The notes under the pieces: model-generated
Seen by the model: only the letters and a program-made list of their open reading frames with translations
The model's database searches: none
What the model was told of the DNA's origin: nothing
Made by a program: the position numbers and the translations under genes
Origin: Zetaproteobacteria bacterium
GTDB lineage: Bacteria; Pseudomonadota; Alphaproteobacteria; Micavibrionales; Micavibrionaceae
Length of the DNA: 17,320 nucleotides
Reading direction: 5' to 3'
Assembly (NCBI GenBank): GCA_002747015.1
Contig: NVXI01000003.1
Location: 278,286-295,605 of the forward strand
Shown: in pieces, positions 1-5,889 of the stretch
Numbering within the stretch: position 1 is the first letter of the stretch
Layout of the letters: every line of letters begins with the position of its first letter

Positions 1-1175
1 CCTATACAAAAAAATTGTGCGGCGTTGACATTGATACAGCGCAACAAATTGATATATTACAAAGACTTGGATTCACTGCAAAAGAAACAAATAATATATA
101 CAAGATCACCCCACCATCATGGCGCAGTGACATTGGTGGCGTGGCGGACCTAACCGAAGAAATTATACGCATCTATGGTTATGATAAGATCACGCCGGTA
201 TCTGTGCGCAGTGACAACTCCGTGACAGCGGCTGCAGAAACACAAAACCTAACCCGCGCCAGATCCGCACGTGCAGCAATGGCCGCCGCAGGGTTAAACG
301 AATGCGTCACATGGTCATTTATGTCCAAAGGGCTGGCCAAATCTTTTGGATCAAATGATAATCCTGCCCTGACCTTGGGCAATCCAATCAGCTCCGAGCT
401 GGATCAAATGCGCCCGTCTATCCTACCAAATCTAATCGAAGCCGCAGGGCGCAATGCGACCCGTGGTTTTTCTGATGTTGCCTTGTGTGAAGTTGGCCCA
501 ATCTTTAGAACATCAAAAGCCGATGGACAGGATTACATCGCCGCAGGTATTCGTGCAGGTACAAAAGTTTCACGCCAATGGGCAAGTGACACACCAGAAC
601 GAAATGTTGATGCTTATGATGCAAAAGCTGACGCAATCGCAGTGTTGAGCGCATGCGGCGCACCCGCAAAGAATGCACAAATATCCAAAGATGCACCAGA
701 TTACTATCACCCTGGCCGCTCTGGTGTATTACGCTTAGGTAAAAACATCATCGCACAATTTGGTGAAATACATCCTGCGATCCTAGATAAAATGGGCGTT
801 AAGAACACGGTTGTTGGTTTTGAAGTATTTCTGGAGAACATTCCAGCACCGCGCAAAAAAAGCACAGCCAGATCGTTGTTACAGCTCTCATCATTACAAC
901 CTTTAAGCCGTGACTTTGCCTTTATCGTAAAAAATGAGATTAACGCAGACGACGTTCTACGCGCCGCAAAATCTGCCGATAAAAAACTGATTACGGACGC
1001 GGAAATTTTCGATATCTATGTCGGAAAAGGTGTCGATGAAGGACATAAATCCCTTGCCCTAAACATCACGATACAGCCCGTAACCGCAACCCTAACAGAT
1101 GAAGAGCTGGAAGAGTTGATGAATAACGTTATTGATGCCGTAGCCAATAAATGCGGCGGTGTCTTACGAGGGTAA
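1..1175 (+). CDS. pheT: Phenylalanine--tRNA ligase beta subunit, C-terminal part (partial at window start)
   Basis: Beta chain of the alpha2/beta2 phenylalanyl-tRNA synthetase, which charges tRNA-Phe in the cytoplasm. The frame is open back to the first bases of the window (codons from base 3), so the true start lies upstream. About 390 residues are visible, roughly the last half of a protein that is usually near 800 aa. The first ~60 residues are a B5 domain, with the PPSWRSDIGGVADLTEE stretch and the following IRIYGYDKI typical of it. A catalytic-core-like domain follows, with LGNPISSELDQMRPS and the FGEIHP segment. The last ~90 residues, from PLSRDFAF to KCGGVLRG, are the ferredoxin-fold anticodon-binding domain that recognises the tRNA. 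The N-terminal domains and pheS would be upstream, outside the window. Nothing looks broken. The next gene starts 16 bp after the stop, so they may be co-transcribed. Confidence 0.96.
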   Translation, partial: YTKKLCGVDIDTAQQIDILQRLGFTAKETNNIYKITPPSWRSDIGGVADLTEEIIRIYGYDKITPVSVRSDNSVTAAAETQNLTRARSARAAMAAAGLNECVTWSFMSKGLAKSFGSNDNPALTLGNPISSELDQMRPSILPNLIEAAGRNATRGFSDVALCEVGPIFRTSKADGQDYIAAGIRAGTKVSRQWASDTPERNVDAYDAKADAIAVLSACGAPAKNAQISKDAPDYYHPGRSGVLRLGKNIIAQFGEIHPAILDKMGVKNTVVGFEVFLENIPAPRKKSTARSLLQLSSLQPLSRDFAFIVKNEINADDVLRAAKSADKKLITDAEIFDIYVGKGVDEGHKSLALNITIQPVTATLTDEELEELMNNVIDAVANKCGGVLRG

Positions 1176-1178
1176 TCC

Positions 1179-1186
1179 AAAGGAAA
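1179..1186 (+). promoter_or_regulatory. Ribosome binding site of the glutamine amidotransferase gene
   Basis: AAAGGAAA lies 5 nt before the ATG at 1192. It is the only good Shine-Dalgarno match here and it decides the start: an upstream in-frame GTG at 1159 lies inside the end of pheT and has no such site. Confidence 0.65.
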
Positions 1187-1191
1187 TCACT

Positions 1192-1914
1192 ATGAGACTA
1201 CATTTTATTGTTCACGAAATATTCGAAGGGCCCGGAGCATTTGATATATGGGCACAAAACAAAGGGTATAAATGTTCATATTCACGTGTCTATCTTGGTG
1301 ATAAGTTACCCGTGAGTTCAGATAACTATGATTTCTTAATTATACTAGGTGGCCCGCAATCACCCGCAACAACCAAAGAAGAATGTGCCCACTTTGATTC
1401 AATCGCGGAACAAACGATCATCAAACACTTCATTGAAAATAGTAAAATGGTGCTTGGCATATGTTTAGGCGCGCAACTTATTGGAGAAGCACTGAAGGCC
1501 CCTTATGATCACAGCCCCTTTAAAGAAATTGGAGCATATCCAATCACTTTAACCAAAGAAGGTAGAGAAAATTCAAAATTATCTCACTTCCCTTTTACTA
1601 CCACCGTCGGACATTGGCATAGTGATATGCCTGGATTAACAAATGATGCAAAACTCTTAGCCTATAGCGACGGATGCCCGAGACAAATCGTTGAATATTC
1701 CTCGCTTATCTATGGGTTTCAGTGTCATTTAGAATTTACCCCTGCACTCGTAGATCTGCTCATTGATCACTCCGTAGAAGAGAGAAAAGCACTGTCAGAC
1801 GAACAGTATGTTCAATCTTCCGATACACTGCGCAGTAATGATTATAGTGAGATGAATATGCTGCTCTTTGAGTTTTTGGACAAACTCGTGACTGAATATG
1901 AAAATTTTAGCTAA
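1192..1914 (+). CDS. Class I glutamine amidotransferase-like protein (stand-alone, GMP-synthase-type)
   Basis: A 240-aa cytosolic protein of the class I (triad) glutamine amidotransferase fold. The family releases ammonia from glutamine through a Cys-His-Glu triad, and all three residues are visible: Cys91 in the nucleophile elbow GICLGAQ, and His179 and Glu181 in GFQCHLEF. The oxyanion strand LGGPQSP is at about residues 52-58. The HLE instead of the common HPE occurs in stand-alone members of the GuaA-like amidotransferase group. There is no synthetase domain, so this is not GuaA, CarA or PyrG, and the acceptor of the ammonia is unknown. ATG 1192 is preferred over the longer GTG at 1159 because of its Shine-Dalgarno site and because the family begins with a strand like LHFIVHE. 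It follows pheT by 16 bp, probably as a passenger in that transcript, with no functional link implied. It converges on the fadD-like gene. Confidence 0.85.
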   Translation: MRLHFIVHEIFEGPGAFDIWAQNKGYKCSYSRVYLGDKLPVSSDNYDFLIILGGPQSPATTKEECAHFDSIAEQTIIKHFIENSKMVLGICLGAQLIGEALKAPYDHSPFKEIGAYPITLTKEGRENSKLSHFPFTTTVGHWHSDMPGLTNDAKLLAYSDGCPRQIVEYSSLIYGFQCHLEFTPALVDLLIDHSVEERKALSDEQYVQSSDTLRSNDYSEMNMLLFEFLDKLVTEYENFS

Positions 1915-1957
1915 CATCATGCTTTGCACAAACGAGCCTCATAATCCTAATTCAACT

Positions 1958-3646
1958 TTAGCTTAATTCTTCCGCCAGAATATCTTTCTTGCTCAACTTC
2001 CCAATCATCGTTTTGGGGAGCGGTTGGTCGCGAAACTCTATACGTTTAGGAATTTCCATCGGCGATATTTTCTCTTTCAGAAATTCTTTTAAATCTTCAA
2101 CACTAAGCTCTCGATCGTCTTTCAGCTTAATCCATGCCTTTACAATTTCCCCGCGACGCTCATCTGGTAAACCCGCAACAATACATTCCTCAACACTTGG
2201 ATGCTTGTAAATTGCCTCCTCTACATTTCTTGGATACACGTTGTACCCATTGGTAATAATCATATCTTTCAAGCGATCCACGATAAAGATATAGCCATCC
2301 TCGTCCATAATCGCGATATCCCCCGTATAAAGACGTAAATCACCATCTTCTGTCTTACGTAGGGCATCGGCCGTAGCCTCAGGATTGTTCAAATACCCTT
2401 TCATCACTTGAGGCCCACGAATGCACAGCTCTCCCCGCTGACCGATAGGCATATGCGTCTTCTTGTCCTCTATATCAATAATCTCAATAATAGTGCGCGG
2501 AAAAGGTAAGCCGATTGAGCCTTCCTTATACATGCCTTCAATCAAATTACCACACACAACCGGCGAGCTTTCGGTCAATCCATAACCCTCGATTACCACA
2601 CTTCCAGTTATTTCTTCAAATTTTTCTTTCACCGGCATAGGCAATGGCGCACCCCCAGATAAACAATATTTAACCGATGACAGATCATACTTACCCCGCA
2701 AAGGAGAATTATTAATCGCACTATAAATAGCCGGAACAGCAGGAAACACACCTGGCTTTTTCTTTTGAATGATCTTTAAAGTATCTTTCAAATCAAAACG
2801 TGGCGTTGCAATAATCTCCAGCGCATTAATTACACTAAAATTCATCACTGCAGTCATCGCAAAGACATGAAAGAACGGTAACACCCCAAGCATTTTTTCT
2901 TGGCCCACCTCTATTTGATAGAACCATGCCTGTGCCTGAGCAGCGTTCGCATAAATATTTTGGTGGGTCAGCATTGCGCCCTTAGGCAAACCTGTCGTCC
3001 CACCCGTATATTGAAGGACAGCAATATCATTTAGCGGATCAATAGACGGTATCTCCACGCTTGCATCATTATCTATTAAATCAGAAAAACGTATGATCCG
3101 CTTCTCCGATTTTATAATCGCCATTTCCTTGCGTTTAAACACAGGGAACAAAATATTTTTTGGAAAGGGCAAAACATCGACGAAAGAGCAAATAATTATA
3201 TTCTTCAAACGAGTAGCATGCAGCATTTTTTCCATCTTGTCGTACAACATAGCAATATCCAGCGTTACGACCAAATCAACTTCACTATCCTCAATCAAAT
3301 GAGACAACTCGTCTTCGGCATAAAGAGGATTAAGGTTAACAACCGTTGCGCCGGCCATTAATACTGCGAAATACGATACGATGAAGTACGGAGAATTCGG
3401 CAAAAACAAACCAATTCTTTGCCCTTTCTTAACACCGTCATCCTGAAGTCCTTTCGCCATATGACGCGATAAATCATATATTTCATGCCAATTATACTTC
3501 TTCCCTAGGAAATCAAATGCTGGATAATCTGGGAATTTCTCGGCTGTTTCCTGCAACATAGAAAAAACAGGCTTCACCTCAATATCCATATCCCAATCAA
3601 CACCAGAGGGATAATTTTTAAGCCATAAATACGATTGATCTGTCAT
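1958..3646 (-). CDS. fadD: Long-chain fatty acid--CoA ligase (AMP-binding enzyme, FadD type)
   Basis: An acyl-adenylate-forming enzyme that activates long-chain fatty acids with ATP and CoA, feeding beta-oxidation or lipid synthesis, usually at the inner face of the membrane. The 562-aa product has the family motifs in order: the P-loop YTGGTTGLPKGAMLTH in the first half, the GYGLTES box, the TGDIA box with its adenylate-binding Asp, the DRLKDMI hinge before the small C-terminal domain, and the final PKTMIGK with the catalytic Lys. The N-terminus (WLKNYPSGVDWD) resembles E. coli FadD closely, and the length matches. The start is uncertain. ATG at 3646 is used, with GGAGG 13 nt upstream (3660-3664). 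A TTG at 3667 would add seven residues but has its purine stretch directly against the codon. It stands alone, divergent from the cold-shock gene and convergent with the amidotransferase gene. Confidence 0.88.
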   Translation of the reverse strand: MTDQSYLWLKNYPSGVDWDMDIEVKPVFSMLQETAEKFPDYPAFDFLGKKYNWHEIYDLSRHMAKGLQDDGVKKGQRIGLFLPNSPYFIVSYFAVLMAGATVVNLNPLYAEDELSHLIEDSEVDLVVTLDIAMLYDKMEKMLHATRLKNIIICSFVDVLPFPKNILFPVFKRKEMAIIKSEKRIIRFSDLIDNDASVEIPSIDPLNDIAVLQYTGGTTGLPKGAMLTHQNIYANAAQAQAWFYQIEVGQEKMLGVLPFFHVFAMTAVMNFSVINALEIIATPRFDLKDTLKIIQKKKPGVFPAVPAIYSAINNSPLRGKYDLSSVKYCLSGGAPLPMPVKEKFEEITGSVVIEGYGLTESSPVVCGNLIEGMYKEGSIGLPFPRTIIEIIDIEDKKTHMPIGQRGELCIRGPQVMKGYLNNPEATADALRKTEDGDLRLYTGDIAIMDEDGYIFIVDRLKDMIITNGYNVYPRNVEEAIYKHPSVEECIVAGLPDERRGEIVKAWIKLKDDRELSVEDLKEFLKEKISPMEIPKRIEFRDQPLPKTMIGKLSKKDILAEELS

Positions 3647-3811
3647 GTACTTGATCGAGCCTCCCAACCCTTCTTTATTGTATCATAAGACAAAACAGCA
3701 CGGAATAAAACATATGCTGCAATAACATTCTTTTCATAAGAAATGAACAACATCGTATGCACGCAACAAAAGTCACTGGATTTTATACAAGAAATAATGC
3801 ATTATGCTTAC

Positions 3812-3840
3812 TTGGCTTATCGGTCACCTCTCTGCGTAAT
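3812..3840 (+). promoter_or_regulatory. Possible sigma70-type promoter of the cold-shock-domain gene
   Basis: TTGGCT (3812-3817) and CGTAAT (3835-3840) are separated by 17 bp, each matching four of six consensus bases. This would give a leader of about 38 nt. It lies in the 238-bp divergent region between the fadD-type gene and the cold-shock gene. Nothing else was recognised there, although a fadD promoter must also be present. Judged by eye only. Confidence 0.3.
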
Positions 3841-3884
3841 CGTTCTGATTAGTATTTCTAAGTTTAAAGTAAAGGCGTTCTTAA

Positions 3885-4397
3885 ATGTTGCAAGATAACG
3901 TTCAATCCTCATCTCCAGAAGAGGAACTCTCCATAGTCAAAATGCACCTTAAATGGTTCAATGGCGCAAAAGGCTTCGGCTTTCTTGTCCCTGATGAAGG
4001 CGATTTTGATGCATTTTTACATATCACCACCCTGCAACAAGCAGGATTGCATTCAATTGGTGAGGGCGCAATTCTCATGTGCAAAGTCTTTAATGGCAGC
4101 AAAGGGCGTCAGGTTCGCGAAGTAATCGAGGTTCTGGATAAAGGATCTATCAGCACGATGCCAGAAGTGGATGAAGAGACGGGCACCATCACTATGGGTG
4201 GATTGGTCAAATGGTACAAACCCGAAAAAGGCTTTGGCTTTATCATCCCCGATGATGGCATGAAAGATATCTTTATTCACAAAACACTTCTCGATAAACT
4301 AGAAATGGACGAACTGGAAGCAGGACAACGTGTTCGCGTAACCTTGAAGCTTGTTGATAAAGGACGGGAAGCTGTTGACCTTCAAATTATCGGCTAA
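3885..4397 (+). CDS. Cold-shock protein with two cold-shock domains
   Basis: A 170-aa cytosolic nucleic-acid-binding protein made of two cold-shock (OB-fold) domains joined by an acidic linker. Domain 1 covers about residues 19-85, with KGFGFL (RNP1) and DAFLH (RNP2). Domain 2 covers about 105-169, with KGFGFI and DIFIH. These aromatic motifs bind single-stranded RNA or DNA. Two-domain proteins of this size are common in Alphaproteobacteria, whereas E. coli Csp proteins have one domain. Domain 2 is closer to the canonical sequence (GLVKWYKPEKGFGFI). Domain 1 is more divergent, with HLKWFNGAKGFGFL. The start is supported by AAAGG at 3871-3875, 9 nt upstream. It is monocistronic as far as can be seen, since the pseudopilin cluster begins 127 bp downstream. 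A role as RNA chaperone or in cold or stationary-phase adaptation is inferred from the family only. Confidence 0.9.
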   Translation: MLQDNVQSSSPEEELSIVKMHLKWFNGAKGFGFLVPDEGDFDAFLHITTLQQAGLHSIGEGAILMCKVFNGSKGRQVREVIEVLDKGSISTMPEVDEETGTITMGGLVKWYKPEKGFGFIIPDDGMKDIFIHKTLLDKLEMDELEAGQRVRVTLKLVDKGREAVDLQIIG

Positions 4398-4444
4398 ATC
4401 AGCATAAAACACCTGACACTTCAAACTACTATGCAAACAAATGC

Positions 4445-4474
4445 TTGCAAGTTTCATAAAATTTTAACTAAATT
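4445..4474 (+). promoter_or_regulatory. Weak candidate promoter of the pseudopilin cluster
   Basis: The 127-bp gap before the cluster is A+T-rich. TTGCAA (4445-4450) and TAAATT (4469-4474) are 18 bp apart, each a four-of-six match. Other A+T-rich hexamers nearby score about as well, so this only marks the likely promoter region. Confidence 0.2.
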
Positions 4475-4514
4475 CATGATATTATATGCTCTGTATATAC
4501 TTTTGTATGGACCT

Positions 4515-4518
4515 AGGG
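4515..4518 (+). promoter_or_regulatory. Ribosome binding site favouring the ATG at 4525
   Basis: AGGG sits 6 nt before ATG 4525. The in-frame ATGs at 4486 and 4507 have no comparable purine stretch, so the shorter product is preferred. Confidence 0.5.
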
Positions 4519-4524
4519 TTACTT

Positions 4525-5889
4525 ATGTTAAATAAATATCTATCTTGTGTATTAAACACAACCAACAATACAACGCGCAACGAAGATGGGTTAACCCTTA
4601 TCGAGGTTGCAATCGGCTTAATCGTCATTGGCCTTATAGCTCTACCACTTATGCAAGCCTATAAAATAGAACTTATACAAGAGAGTAGGAATAGAACCAG
4701 AGGCTCTTTAGCGAACACAGAAAGTGCTATCAATCAATTCTACGGTGGTGGAAATTTCGACTATCCATGTCCTGCCAGTTTTACCCTACAAGAAAGTGAT
4801 CCGGATTTTGGCGCATCAGGCGATTGCGCCGTCTTGGCAAACATAAAGCTATGCACAAGTCCATTATGGCCGGCGACCGAGGGTATTTGTAAAACAGACA
4901 ATACAACCGACGCCGTTATTATCGGTGCAGTACCTTTTTCAACACTTAAAATACCGCAGGAACACGCATTAGATTTCTGGGGTAATAAAATTATTTATGC
5001 CGTCACCTTTGAGCAAACCGAAGAAACAACATTTCTGGCAAATAACGGGACAATACGCGTAGAGGCCGTTGATAATCCTGGTGCCATCCAGATAAGAATA
5101 GAAAATGGGACTGCTCCAACTCTTGCCGATGACGGCGTGCCCAACGAAAAAACCGCTAACGTTGATTTCTTTTTATTCTCTACAGGTCTCACAGGTGTTG
5201 GTGGTTATACAAAAGACGGAATACTGATTCAGGCATGCGGCGGCGCAGCAACAGGTTGGGAGCACGAAAACTGTGACTTTGATGATATATTTTTCTACGA
5301 TCAAAATCCCATTGATGATGCATCCTCTGCATTCAGTGAAGTACCTGGCTTTAATTTCTTTGATGATATGACCCGTGCGCAAGATTCTCTACCTGAGCAA
5401 ATATGGTTCCCGCACCCGACCTACAATCCATATCTGCTAACAATGTCAACCCGCATTGGTATTGGCACCGCATCACCACAAGCAACCATTGAGGTTGTTG
5501 GTAATATTCGCACGGACGGCAGATTACAATCTGATCAAATATGTGACAGTATAGGCAATGACTGCTTTGATCCTGAGCTGATCACTGGAACAATGGATGC
5601 GATGAAATGCGACCCAAGCGGTGATAATATGGCAGGAACACAAGCAGTTATGCGAATCGCAGATAGTCAGGTTTATTGTAACTCACCCGTTTACGGAACA
5701 ACCGATGAAAATGGGAACCCCATCCCCCTACCACAGCAAGGAGAACCTATTGATGGTATAGCATTACAAGTCGATACGTCCGTCCTTAGTGGAAATAGCG
5801 GAAATCCAGATGGAAGCTGCGACCCAGGGGAATTAATTTCAGGTATTAATGCAAGTGGAGAAATAATATGTACAATACCAATCCCATAA
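4525..5889 (+). CDS. Pseudopilin-like protein 1 with tail-fibre-like C-terminal region
   Basis: A 454-aa protein with a type IV prepilin signature: a 22-residue leader ending in DG, then LTLIEVAIGLIVIGLIALPL, with cleavage expected after Gly22 and Glu at mature position 5. This would be processed by a prepilin peptidase and assembled by a type II secretion or type IV pilus-like machine. Next come PCPA (81-84), a GAVPFSTL box (134-141) followed by DFWGNKIIYAV, GGYTK (226-230) and ENC (Cys250). This box order occurs in large minor pilins. The C-terminal ~150 residues hold GIGTASP (312-318), as in phage tail fibres and adhesin stalks, then Cys340/Cys347 with CFDPELITG, and a final Cys432...Cys449 module (CDPGELISG). 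ATG 4486 would give 467 aa. It is the first gene of a three-gene cluster and overlaps the next gene by 22 bp. A tip-adhesin role is inference. Confidence 0.8.
   Translation: MLNKYLSCVLNTTNNTTRNEDGLTLIEVAIGLIVIGLIALPLMQAYKIELIQESRNRTRGSLANTESAINQFYGGGNFDYPCPASFTLQESDPDFGASGDCAVLANIKLCTSPLWPATEGICKTDNTTDAVIIGAVPFSTLKIPQEHALDFWGNKIIYAVTFEQTEETTFLANNGTIRVEAVDNPGAIQIRIENGTAPTLADDGVPNEKTANVDFFLFSTGLTGVGGYTKDGILIQACGGAATGWEHENCDFDDIFFYDQNPIDDASSAFSEVPGFNFFDDMTRAQDSLPEQIWFPHPTYNPYLLTMSTRIGIGTASPQATIEVVGNIRTDGRLQSDQICDSIGNDCFDPELITGTMDAMKCDPSGDNMAGTQAVMRIADSQVYCNSPVYGTTDENGNPIPLPQQGEPIDGIALQVDTSVLSGNSGNPDGSCDPGELISGINASGEIICTIPIP
5857..5860 (+). promoter_or_regulatory. Ribosome binding site of pseudopilin 2 inside the end of pseudopilin 1
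   Basis: GGAG lies 7 nt before ATG 5868, within the last coding codons of the preceding gene. This supports both the start and translational coupling. Confidence 0.55.

Noticed and set aside
4432..4449. TGCAA...TTGCA inverted repeat after the cold-shock gene, considered as its terminator
   Set aside because: Only 5 bp of A+T-rich stem and no T-run directly after it; too weak to call.
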